DNA from: Paracoccaceae bacterium
GTDB taxonomy: Bacteria > Pseudomonadota > Alphaproteobacteria > Rhodobacterales > Rhodobacteraceae
DNA: 5,595 bases
Assembly (NCBI GenBank): GCA_020441345.1
Contig: JAGRMK010000271.1
Location: 1 to 5,595 of the forward strand
Direction of reading: 5' to 3'
The position numbers and the translations under genes are program-made. Positions 1 to 5,449 of the stretch are shown here, one piece after another. The stretch's first letter is position 1; the number at the start of each line of letters is the position of its first letter. Below the pieces are notes generated by a model. That model worked only from the letters and a program-made list of their open reading frames with translations. It did no database searches and was not told the origin of the DNA.

Positions 1-582
1 GGCAAGGGGGCCGCTCGTCAATCTCGTCGTGACGGCAAAGTTCCGGGTGTGGTCTATGGTGGCGGCGCCGATCCGCTGTCGCTGAACTTCGACTTCAACT
101 ACCTGCTGAACAAGCTCAAGAAGGGCCGCTTCCTGTCGACCCTTTTCAACCTCAAGGTTGAGGGGCAAGAAGACGTGCGCGTCATCTGCCGGGGTGTGCA
201 GCGCGATGTCGTCAAAGACCTGCCGACCCATGTTGACCTGATGCGCCTGCGCCGCACCTCGCGGATCAACCTGTTCATCCATGTCAACTTCGAGAACCAC
301 GCAGCCGCGCCCGGCCTGAAAAAGGGCGGTACGCTGACGGCGGTGCGCACCGAGGTCGAACTGAACGTCACCGCCGGGGACATCCCCGAAAGCGTCACGG
401 TTGACCTGACGGGGCTGGAAATCGGCGATGTCGTGCACATCAACGACATCAAGCTGCCCGCCGGCGCCAAGCCGACGATCACCCGCAACTTCGTCATCGC
501 CAATATCGCGGCCCCGTCGGGCCTGCGGTCGTCGGGCGTCGATGAAGACGAGGACGAGACCGAAGACACCGCCGAAGAGTAA
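1..582 (+). CDS. rplY: 50S ribosomal protein bL25 (Ctc/TL5 type), 5' end missing
   Basis: bL25 binds 5S rRNA in the central protuberance of the large ribosomal subunit; the long Ctc/TL5 form carries an extra C-terminal beta domain. The reading frame is open from base 1, with GKGAARQSRRDGKVPGVVYG as the first visible residues, the typical bL25 N-terminal motif, so the true start lies outside the window. By memory of related proteins only about 15-17 residues are missing. The 193 visible residues fit the long form: the 5S-binding domain covers roughly the first 85-90, including the GRFLSTLFNL and DLPTHVDLMRLRRTSR stretches, followed by the C-terminal domain with GGTLTAVR and VDLTGLEIGDVV. The protein ends in a very acidic tail (residues about 180-193, mostly D and E). 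A GTG at 49 could be taken as a start, but it falls inside the conserved motif and is not the real one. A strong terminator follows 24 bases after the TAA. Identification is very secure. Confidence 0.95.
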   Translation, partial: GKGAARQSRRDGKVPGVVYGGGADPLSLNFDFNYLLNKLKKGRFLSTLFNLKVEGQEDVRVICRGVQRDVVKDLPTHVDLMRLRRTSRINLFIHVNFENHAAAPGLKKGGTLTAVRTEVELNVTAGDIPESVTVDLTGLEIGDVVHINDIKLPAGAKPTITRNFVIANIAAPSGLRSSGVDEDEDETEDTAEE

Positions 583-605
583 TCGCAGGCCGGTATGACA
601 TTCGG

Positions 606-638
606 AAAACCCCGCCCCTCACCGGGCGGGGTTTTTTT
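606..638 (+). terminator. Intrinsic terminator of rplY
   Basis: CCCCGCCC (610-617) pairs with GGGCGGGG (624-631) around a 6-base loop. AAAA (606-609) can pair with the first Ts of a seven-T run (632-638). This is a textbook rho-independent terminator 24 bases after the rplY stop, so most rplY transcripts should end before pth. Confidence 0.93.
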
Positions 639-664
639 GTTGTGCCGCGCGCCGCGCCGGACGA

Positions 665-693
665 TGGACACGCCCCCTGCACGGGCGTAAAAC
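665..693 (+). promoter_or_regulatory. Candidate sigma70 promoter of pth
   Basis: TGGACA (665-670, five of six matches to TTGACA) is followed by a 17-base spacer and TAAAAC (688-693, four of six matches to TATAAT). A start 6-8 bases past the -10 falls at about 700-702, on the pth ATG at 701. It lies just downstream of the rplY terminator, where a new promoter would be needed. No Shine-Dalgarno sequence is visible before the ATG. The assignment is by consensus matching only. Confidence 0.5.
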
Positions 694-700
694 CTTTGCC

Positions 701-1420
701 ATGAAACTCATTGTCGGCCTTGGAAACCCCGGCGCGAAATACGCGCAGAACCGTCACAACATCGGCTTCATGGTGCTGGACCGTCTCGCCGAGGATCACG
801 GATTTGCTCCGTGGAAACCCCGGTTTCAGGGGCTGGTCAGCGACGGAAGGCTGGGCGGCGAACGAGTGACCTTGCTCAAGCCGCAAACCTTCATGAACCT
901 GTCGGGGCAGGCGGTGGGCGAGGCGATGCGCTATCTGAAACTCGAGGCCGCCGACGTGATCGTGCTGCATGACGAACTGGACCTGGCGCCGGGCAAGCTG
1001 CGGCTGAAACAGGGCGGCGGACATGCCGGGCACAACGGGCTGCGGTCGATGATCCAGCATATCGGCGACGGCTTTGCGCGGGTGCGGCTGGGCATCGGCC
1101 ATCCGGGGCACAAGGACGCCGTCGCGGGTTATGTGCTGCACGATTTCGCCAAGGCCGACGGCGATTGGCTGGATGACCTGTTGCGCGGGATCTCGGATGG
1201 CGCGGCCTTTCTCGCGGCGGGCGAAGGCGCGCGATTCCAGAACGCGGTGGCGCAACGCATGGCCCCGGCACGCAAGACCGGGCGGGGGCCAAGGCCGGAT
1301 CCGGCGCCCGGTCTGAAACCCGCGGCCGCCGCCGTCAGCGCCGCCGCTGTGCCCCCCGCCGCGCCATCCGACCCGGATCCTCGCAGCGCGCTGCAAAAAC
1401 TCGCGGACCGATTCCGGTGA
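701..1420 (+). CDS. pth: Peptidyl-tRNA hydrolase
   Basis: Cytosolic esterase that releases tRNA from prematurely dropped peptidyl-tRNAs so that the tRNA can be reused. The 239-residue protein starts MKLIVGLGNPGAKY and has the full bacterial Pth active site: N9 in GLGNPG, the catalytic H19 in NRHNIGF, N66 in TFMNLSGQ, D91 in LHDELDL, and N112 in GHAGHNGLRS. These match N10, H20, N68, D93 and N114 of the E. coli enzyme. The catalytic core ends near residue 187. The remaining 50 or so residues are an Ala/Pro-rich, probably disordered tail ending in a short charged helix-like stretch (SALQKLADRFR), making the protein about 45 residues longer than E. coli Pth. The ATG at 701 is the only start that leaves the N-terminal strand intact, and no Shine-Dalgarno site precedes it. 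The stop TGA overlaps the GTG start of the next gene (GTGA), which suggests translational coupling. Confidence 0.96.
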   Translation: MKLIVGLGNPGAKYAQNRHNIGFMVLDRLAEDHGFAPWKPRFQGLVSDGRLGGERVTLLKPQTFMNLSGQAVGEAMRYLKLEAADVIVLHDELDLAPGKLRLKQGGGHAGHNGLRSMIQHIGDGFARVRLGIGHPGHKDAVAGYVLHDFAKADGDWLDDLLRGISDGAAFLAAGEGARFQNAVAQRMAPARKTGRGPRPDPAPGLKPAAAAVSAAAVPPAAPSDPDPRSALQKLADRFR

Positions 1421-2445
1421 CCGATCGGCTGCGCCATGCTCTGCGCCAACAGGCCGAGGCCTGCGCGGGCCTTGACTCGGCTTTCATGGCGCGGCTTTGC
1501 ACGCTTCTGGCCGAACGCCTGACGCCCGACACACCCCTGACCAGGCGTCTGTTCGACTGGCCGGGCGATCTGTCGCCAGCTGCGGCCTCCATCCCCCTGC
1601 GGCTGGCCGGAGCGCTGCACGCACAGGTGCTGCGGGGCGACGCGGCGCTCGCGGCGGTCTATCCGCCGAACCCGGCGGATGACGCGGCGCTGTGGCAAGC
1701 GGTGCAGGACGCGCTGCACCGCGAGGAGGCCTTTGTCGACCGATTCCTCGACAGCCCGCCGCAAACCAACGAGGTGCGCCGCTCCGCGGTGCTGATCGCC
1801 GCCGGGCACTGGCTTGCGGCTCGGCATGGCTTGCCCTTCGTGTTCAGCGAACTGGGCGCCAGTGCCGGTCTGAACCTGATCTGGGACCGGTTTGCGCTGG
1901 CGCTCCCGGACCGGACCCTCGGCCCGCCCGACGCAGCCCTGATCCTGACGCCCCGCTGGCAGGGCCTGACCCCGGCCGCCGCGCCGATCGCCGTGACGGA
2001 CCGCTAAGGCGTCGACTTGAACCCCATCGACATTGGCGATGCCGATCAGCGCTTGCGGCTGATGGCCTATCTCTGGGCGGATCAACCGCACCGCCTGTCC
2101 CTCACACAGGCGGCCATCGCCTCCGACCCGCCTTGCCCGGAGCGTGCGGATGCTATCGACTGGCTTGCGCACCGGCTGACCCCGCGCCCCGGCGCATTGC
2201 ACCTGATCTGGAGCACGGTCGCCTGGCAATATTTCCCTGCCGAAGCCCAGATACGCGGTCGCGCTCTGATCGAGGCGGCGGGCGCCAGGGCAACCGCCGA
2301 CGCCCCGCTGGCCTGGCTGTCGTATGAAACCGACGGCCGGCAACCGGGTGCCGCGCTGACGCTGCGCCTCTGGCCGGGGGGTGAGACGCTGGACTTCGGC
2401 CGCGCCGATTTTCATGGCCGCTGGGTCGACTGGCGCGCGCCCTGA
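1417..2445 (+). pseudogene. DUF2332-family protein gene interrupted by one in-frame TAA
   Basis: Two open segments in the same frame (1417-2007 and 2008-2445) make one protein of about 341 residues, the usual DUF2332 length, separated only by TAA at 2005-2007. The first part has the conserved PPQTNEVRRSAVL stretch (residues 114-126) and a glycine-rich ELGASAGLNL motif (145-154). The part after the stop resumes at once with the family-typical GVDLNPID, then RLRLMAYLWADQ and LIWSTVAWQYFP, and ends at WRAP. Nothing is shifted or missing, so one base change explains the break; CAA to TAA is the simplest, giving an original DRQGVDLNP. The start is a GTG overlapping the pth stop, so translation is likely coupled to pth. 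The function of DUF2332 is unknown to me; the glycine-rich motif resembles a nucleotide- or SAM-binding loop, which is inference only. A sequencing error is possible. A TTG at 2017 with AAGG 5' of it might allow weak reinitiation. Confidence 0.85.
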
Positions 2446-2450
2446 TCCCT

Positions 2451-2500
2451 TCATCTTGCGGCAAATACTCTGCGGGGGTGCGGGGGTGCAAAACCCCCGC
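2451..2500 (+). repeat. Rhodobacteraceae-type GC-rich intergenic element, copy A
   Basis: It starts 5 bases after the DUF2332 stop codon. In order it holds TCATCT (2451-2456), six bases, AAATA (2463-2467), then GGGGGTG twice (2474-2480 and 2482-2488), an A-rich loop, and CCCCC (2494-2498). The arm GCGGGGG (2480-2486) pairs with CCCCCGC (2494-2500); the earlier arm 2472-2478 could pair with the same partner. The same order of motifs occurs at 3499-3558 on the minus strand. I recall similar TCATCT/GGGGGTG elements after many Rhodobacteraceae genes. No T run follows, so termination activity is uncertain. Confidence 0.6.
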
Positions 2501-2508
2501 TGCCTGAC

Positions 2509-2540
2509 GTCGCCTCGGGGCGCGGCGACTTGGCCCTTTT
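2509..2540 (+). terminator. Possible weak terminator before hemF
   Basis: GTCGCC (2509-2514) pairs with GGCGAC (2524-2529) around a 9-base loop, and TTTT (2537-2540) follows after a short GC-rich gap. Together with copy A upstream it could end the pth/DUF2332 transcript. The T run is short and displaced, so this is tentative. Confidence 0.3.
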
Positions 2541-2565
2541 CACCCCGCAACCGGCCCCGTAAAAC
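2537..2565 (+). promoter_or_regulatory. Candidate promoter of hemF
   Basis: TTTTCA (2537-2542, four of six) and TAAAAC (2560-2565, four of six) are separated by 17 bases. The start would fall near 2572, leaving a leader of about 16 bases that holds the Shine-Dalgarno GGAGGGG (2578-2584). No TTGAT-N4-ATCAA FNR-type site is visible in 2446-2587. The -10 hexamer is identical to that proposed for pth. Confidence 0.35.
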
Positions 2566-2587
2566 ACAGTGAACACCGGAGGGGCTA

Positions 2588-3472
2588 ATGACCGACACGA
2601 CAACAGACACGCGCAAACAGACGGCCTCGGACTGGTTCCGCAGCCTGCGCGACACCATCACCGCACGGTTCGAGGCGCTCGAGGACAGCACCGCGGGCCA
2701 GGGTCCGGCGGGCCGGTTCGAGGTCACGCCGACCACCCGCGACGGCGGACCGGATGGCCGAAACGGCGGCGGCGGCATCATGTCGGTGATGCGCGGTGGG
2801 CGGCTGTTCGAAAAGGTCGGTGTCAATTGGTCGGCGGTGCATGGCACGCTGGGCGAACGCGCGCAAAAGGCCATGGCCGCGCGTGGCGTGCCGGGCATGG
2901 CCGAGGATCCGCGCTTCTGGGCTTCGGGGATCAGCCTGGTTGCGCATATGCGCAATCCGCATTGCCCGGCGGTGCACATGAACACGCGCATGTTCTGGAC
3001 ACCCGGCGCCTGGTGGTTCGGCGGTGGTGCCGATCTGAATCCCTGCCTGGAATACCCCGAGGATACCGATCATTTCCACGCCGAGATGCGGCGCGCCTGC
3101 GATGCGCATGACCCGTCCTATTACGACCGGTTCAAGGCTTGGGCGGACAGGTATTTCTACATTCCCCACCGAGGCCGGGCGAGGGGCGTGGGCGGGATCT
3201 TCTATGACGATCTGAACACCGGGGACTGGGACGCCGATTTCGCCTTTACCCGTGCCGTTGGCGAGGCGTTTCTGCCGGGTTTCGCGCCGCTTTGCGAGAA
3301 ACGCCGCGACACGCCCTGGACCGAGGCCGACAAGGATGCGCAGCTGATACACCGGGGGCTCTATGCCGAATACAACCTGGTCTATGACCGGGGCACGAAA
3401 TTCGGGCTGGAAACCGGGCATGACGCGAACGCGGTGTTGATGAGCTTGCCGCCACTGGCCAAATGGGTCTGA
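2588..3472 (+). CDS. hemF: Oxygen-dependent coproporphyrinogen III oxidase
   Basis: Cytosolic enzyme that uses O2 to convert coproporphyrinogen III to protoporphyrinogen IX by oxidative decarboxylation of two propionates; it is a late heme-synthesis step, also feeding chlorophyll synthesis where present. The 294 residues carry the HemF signatures in order: GGGGIMSVMRGG (60-71), VAHMRNPHCPAVHMNTR (118-134), WWFGGGADLNP (142-152), YFYIPHR then RGVGGIFYDDLN (189-210), and LYAEYNLVYDRGTKFGLETG (258-277). The protein stops just after MSLPPLAKWV, so it lacks the roughly 25-residue tail ending in RDWV seen in E. coli and human enzymes. Reading the other frames past the stop shows no such tail, so no frameshift is implied, and I believe the short form is normal in this lineage. 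The ATG follows GGAGGGG at good spacing. It runs convergent to the flavoprotein gene. Confidence 0.96.
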   Translation: MTDTTTDTRKQTASDWFRSLRDTITARFEALEDSTAGQGPAGRFEVTPTTRDGGPDGRNGGGGIMSVMRGGRLFEKVGVNWSAVHGTLGERAQKAMAARGVPGMAEDPRFWASGISLVAHMRNPHCPAVHMNTRMFWTPGAWWFGGGADLNPCLEYPEDTDHFHAEMRRACDAHDPSYYDRFKAWADRYFYIPHRGRARGVGGIFYDDLNTGDWDADFAFTRAVGEAFLPGFAPLCEKRRDTPWTEADKDAQLIHRGLYAEYNLVYDRGTKFGLETGHDANAVLMSLPPLAKWV

Positions 3473-3498
3473 GCGGGTGCAGGGGGCGGCGGTGTCCA

Positions 3499-3558
3499 AG
3501 GGGGTTTCACCCCCTCGCCGCTGCGCGGCTCACCCCCAGGATATTTCAGGACAGATGA
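3499..3558 (-). repeat. Rhodobacteraceae-type GC-rich intergenic element, copy B
   Basis: On the minus strand it reads TCATCT (3558-3553), six bases, AAATA (3546-3542), GGGGGTG (3537-3531), a small hairpin, GGGGGTG again (3514-3508), an A-rich loop, and CCCCC (3504-3500). This is the same order, and the same six-base first gap, as copy A. AGGGGG (3499-3504) pairs with CCCCCT (3510-3515), and GCCGC (3517-3521) with GCGGC (3525-3529). It lies 29 bases past the stop of the minus-strand flavoprotein gene in that gene's sense direction. It also sits 26 bases after hemF, so it could act on both converging transcripts. Confidence 0.6.
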
Positions 3559-3587
3559 TGGGGGATGGGCCCGCGCCTTTAAGCGGG

Positions 3588-4754
3588 TCAGGCCGCTTGC
3601 CCCGCCGCCCAGCCCGAAGACCAGGCCCACTGGAAATTGTAGCCCCCCAGCCAGCCGGTCACATCGACGACCTCGCCAACGAAGAACAGGCCCGGCACGG
3701 CGCGCGCCTGGAGGGTGCGGGCATCCAGATCGCGCGTATCGACCCCGCCCAGCGTGACCTCGGCGGTGCGATAGCCTTCGGTGCCCGCCGGGACCAGGGT
3801 CCAGCGATGCACTGCCTCGGCGAGGTTCGCCAGCGCCCGTTTCGACTGGTCTGCGAGGCGCCCCTGCACCCCTGCGCGCGCGGTGATGCTGCGCGCCAGC
3901 TTGTCGGGCAGGTCCAGCGCATTGGCGATCTCGCGTCCGCCAGAGGATGCCCGCGCGGCATTCAACTCGGCGGCGATATCGCGCCCGGGCGCCAGATCGA
4001 CGGTGATCGCCCGTCCTTCGCGCCAGTAGCTTGAGATCTGCAGGATCGAGGGCCCGGACAGCCCGCGGTGGGTGAACAGCAAGCCGTCGTCAAAGGCGAG
4101 CTTCGCGCCGTCGACCCCGACACTGGCGGGCAGGGCAACCCCGGCCAGGGGTTTCATCCCGTCCAGCTGGGTATCGGTAAAGGTCAGCGGCACGAGCCCG
4201 GGCCGGGTCTCGACAAGCCGGAGGCCAAAGCGTTCGGCAAGGCCATATCCGAACCCGGTGGCGCCCATTTTCGGGATCGACTTGCCGCCTGTGGCGACGA
4301 TCACGGAGGCGCTTCGCAGCGGGCCGTCGGAGGTCTCGACCACGAACCCCGGGCGCAGTCCCTGGATCGTCACCCCGAGCCGCAGCGCGCCGCCGGCCTG
4401 GGTCAGGTCGCGCACCAGCATATCCACCACCTGCCGCGCCGGGCCGTCGCAAAACAGCTGGCCCAGCGCCTTTTCGTGCCTGGCGATGCCGGCGCGGTCG
4501 ATCCGTGCGATGAAATCGTGCTGCGTGAAGCGGCGCAGCGCGGACAGGGCAAACCGCGGGTTTTGCGACAGGAAACGCTCGGGGGCGATCGAGAGATTCG
4601 TGAAGTTGCAGCGCCCGCCACCCGAGATACGGATCTTTTCGCCCGGCGCCCTCGCGTGATCCAGAACGAGCACCCGGCGTCCGCGCCGCGCGGCCTCGAT
4701 CCCCGACATAAGCCCGGCGGCCCCCGCGCCCAGCACGATCACGTCATAATCCAT
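3588..4754 (-). CDS. FAD-dependent oxidoreductase, HI0933/YhiN (BaiN/RdsA) family
   Basis: Predicted soluble flavoprotein of 388 residues, full length for the family. The FAD-binding Rossmann motif GAGAAG is at 9-14, with the strand ending in an acidic residue at D32. The family hallmark SGGGRCNFTN is at 44-53, ATGG at 154-157, LLFTHRGLSGP at 225-235, and the C-terminal FAD-contact motif PGLFFVGEVVDVTGWLGGYN at 354-373, followed by WAWSSG. An inserted middle domain (about 195-335) carries the LLFTHRGLSGP loop. The substrate is unknown: the group includes BaiN of gut bacteria, reported to act on bile-acid intermediates, but most members, including E. coli YhiN, have no settled role, and bile-acid chemistry should not be assumed here. 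The start ATG has AGAGG (4764-4760 on the minus strand) five bases before it. The gene is transcribed towards hemF with a 115-base gap that holds element B. Confidence 0.93.
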   Translation of the reverse strand: MDYDVIVLGAGAAGLMSGIEAARRGRRVLVLDHARAPGEKIRISGGGRCNFTNLSIAPERFLSQNPRFALSALRRFTQHDFIARIDRAGIARHEKALGQLFCDGPARQVVDMLVRDLTQAGGALRLGVTIQGLRPGFVVETSDGPLRSASVIVATGGKSIPKMGATGFGYGLAERFGLRLVETRPGLVPLTFTDTQLDGMKPLAGVALPASVGVDGAKLAFDDGLLFTHRGLSGPSILQISSYWREGRAITVDLAPGRDIAAELNAARASSGGREIANALDLPDKLARSITARAGVQGRLADQSKRALANLAEAVHRWTLVPAGTEGYRTAEVTLGGVDTRDLDARTLQARAVPGLFFVGEVVDVTGWLGGYNFQWAWSSGWAAGQAA

Positions 4755-4908
4755 CGAAGCCTCTGCCGTTGGTTCGGTCCAGCGGACTTACACCTTGTAT
4801 GCCCGGCGGAAAAGGCGAGCTTGGGGGCTGCCGGCGCCGGGGAGAGGGGCTCATCGACGTCAGTGCGGGGAATGGCGATTTTCGGTGGGAAAAAATGCAC
4901 TTCGCCCC

Positions 4909-4937
4909 TTGCGGCGTCCAACCCTCTTGGGTAAATA
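4909..4937 (+). promoter_or_regulatory. Candidate promoter of tRNA-Gln
   Basis: TTGCGG (4909-4914) and TAAATA (4932-4937) are 17 bases apart, and a start at about 4943-4945 would leave only a few bases of 5' leader before the mature tRNA at 4948. The -10 match is poor (three of six), so position rather than sequence is the main support. Confidence 0.35.
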
Positions 4938-4947
4938 CCGCGCCAGT

Positions 4948-5022
4948 TGGGGCGTAGCCAAGTGGTAAGGCATCGGTTTTTGGTACCGTGTATCGTAGGT
5001 TCGAATCCTACCGCCCCAGCCA
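4948..5022 (+). tRNA. tRNA-Gln, anticodon TTG, CCA encoded
   Basis: A full cloverleaf folds by eye. The acceptor stem is TGGGGCG (4948-4954) with CGCCCCA (5012-5018), the discriminator is G at 5019, and CCA is encoded at 5020-5022. The D stem is GCC (4957-4959) with GGC (4969-4971). The anticodon stem is TCGGT (4973-4977) with ACCGT (4985-4989) around the loop TTTTGGT, giving anticodon TTG at 4980-4982, which reads CAA and, by wobble, CAG. The T arm is GTAGG, TTCGAAT, CCTAC (4995-5011). The U1-A72 pair and G73 are glutamine identity features. The 27-43 position is a U-U mismatch at the outer end of the anticodon stem. Minus-strand ORFs across it are translation artefacts of the tRNA. Confidence 0.96.
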
Positions 5023-5043
5023 TCTTTCCAGATAGTATATAAT
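5022..5043 (+). repeat. Imperfect direct repeat, left copy (abuts tRNA-Gln 3' end)
   Basis: ATCTTTCCAG (5022-5031) and, after two bases, AGTATA (5034-5039) recur at 5387-5403. The copy begins on the last base of the tRNA CCA and contains TATAAT (5038-5043), a perfect -10 hexamer, though no convincing -35 is placed for it. Confidence 0.5.
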
Positions 5044-5071
5044 CGACCACTCGGTATCCGCCCCAAAAAGC

Positions 5072-5088
5072 GCATGTGAAACACATGC
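5072..5088. other. Perfect hairpin GCATGTG-AAA-CACATGC
   Basis: Seven-base arms (5072-5078 and 5082-5088) enclose three As, 50 bases after the tRNA. No T run follows, so it is not a standard intrinsic terminator. It may form the 3' end of the tRNA precursor transcript or be a dyad protein-binding site. The octamer CGCATGTG recurs at 5419-5426 inside the palindrome before the HTH gene. Confidence 0.45.
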
Positions 5089-5134
5089 CTGAAGGCGCGT
5101 TGCACCCTTGCCGACTCGATTGGCCTGCGGGGTT

Positions 5135-5380
5135 TCAGCGCAGGAGACGGGTTTCACCCGACAGGCTCTCTAACGCGCGGTCCATCAGCGGCACACAAGA
5201 TCGAGGTGTCACGGCATAATCCTGCATTGCGCGGGAACAATATGCGCGCAATACGTCCGCTGGCGGCAGTTCGATATCGCGGCGCGTCTCTACTCCCGTG
5301 CGTGGTGCTTCGTCACAGAATTGCACCGGCTGGAATATCGTCGGAATCGGCGCCCGCGCTTTCGGTCTGAATCCGCACAT
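5135..5380 (-). CDS. Doubtful small hypothetical protein
   Basis: An 81-codon minus-strand frame from ATG (5380-5378) to TGA (5137-5135). In favour: GGAAAG lies 8 bases before the ATG, the composition is not simply repetitive, and it is divergent from the HTH gene, an arrangement common for small accessory genes. Against: third positions are only moderately GC-rich, with codons such as TTA, ATA, TGT and TCT that the neighbouring genes avoid, and I recognise no family, membrane segment or signal peptide. The protein has four cysteines and a basic N-terminus. The unusual codon use could mean foreign origin, decay, or simply that it is not a gene; I lean slightly to the last. Confidence 0.25.
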   Translation of the reverse strand: MCGFRPKARAPIPTIFQPVQFCDEAPRTGVETRRDIELPPADVLRAYCSRAMQDYAVTPRSCVPLMDRALESLSGETRLLR

Positions 5381-5386
5381 AATCCA

Positions 5387-5403
5387 ATCTTTCCAGCAGT
5401 ATA
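5387..5403 (+). repeat. Imperfect direct repeat, right copy
   Basis: ATCTTTCCAG (5387-5396) and, after one base, AGTATA (5398-5403) repeat the left copy at 5022-5039 in the same orientation, 365 bases apart. On the minus strand this copy supplies the GGAAAG that could serve as ribosome site for the small ORF; on the plus strand it supplies the -10-like TATAAC of the HTH gene. Confidence 0.5.
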
Positions 5404-5405
5404 AC
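5400..5405 (+). promoter_or_regulatory. Candidate -10 of the HTH gene promoter
   Basis: TATAAC matches TATAAT at five of six positions and would place the start near 5412, about 38 bases before the ATG. No good -35 lies 16-18 bases upstream, so it may need an activator or be fortuitous. Confidence 0.35.
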
Positions 5406-5413
5406 TAAGCATA

Positions 5414-5433
5414 GACATCGCATGTGCGACGTC
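5414..5433. promoter_or_regulatory. Palindrome, possible operator of the HTH gene
   Basis: GACATCGCA and TGCGACGTC (9-base arms, one mismatch) flank a central TG, with a perfect core TCGCATGTGCGA at 5418-5429. It overlaps a second palindrome, CGACGTCG (5427-5434). It sits at the predicted transcription start, 17 bases before the ATG of a putative DNA-binding protein, a common place for an autoregulatory operator. Confidence 0.4.
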
Positions 5434-5449
5434 GTGTTGGAGAGACGAG

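Larger units (their letters stand above)
5023..5449. other. 427-base intergenic stretch with no confident gene
   Basis: Between tRNA-Gln and the HTH gene I see no well-supported gene. The stretch is visibly less GC-rich near both ends than the flanking genes. It contains two copies of an imperfect direct repeat, a perfect 7-base-arm hairpin, a 20-base imperfect palindrome, promoter-like hexamers, and one doubtful 81-codon minus-strand ORF. It could be the remnant of an insertion next to the tRNA or a regulatory region that expanded by duplication; the sequence alone does not decide. Confidence 0.5.

Noticed and set aside
2017..2445. Independent small gene starting at TTG 2017
   Set aside because: Its first residues are the interior of the DUF2332 family and continue the upstream frame exactly, so it is the 3' part of a broken gene.
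494..2991. Long minus-strand ORFs opposite rplY, pth, DUF2332 and hemF (up to 620 codons)
   Set aside because: They are Arg/Pro/Gly-rich shadows of GC-rich coding sequence, with no recognisable family, while the plus strand carries clear conserved proteins.
3568..3588. Possible hairpin CCCGC/GCGGG just after the flavoprotein stop on the minus strand
   Set aside because: A five-base stem with an 8-base loop and no T run is too weak to call a terminator; element B is the better 3'-end candidate.
4831..4840. Perfect palindrome CCGGCGCCGG between the flavoprotein gene and tRNA-Gln
   Set aside because: Short GC-only palindromes are expected by chance at this base composition, and nothing around it supports a function.
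3477..4934. Plus-strand ORFs opposite the flavoprotein gene
   Set aside because: The minus-strand protein has complete FAD-binding motifs over the whole interval; the plus-strand frames have none.
4739..5105. Minus-strand ORFs across the tRNA encoding GFEPTIHGTKNRCLTTWLRP-like and GRIRTYDTRYQKPMPYHLATPQ-like peptides
   Set aside because: They are the antisense translation of tRNA-Gln, a known source of false protein entries.
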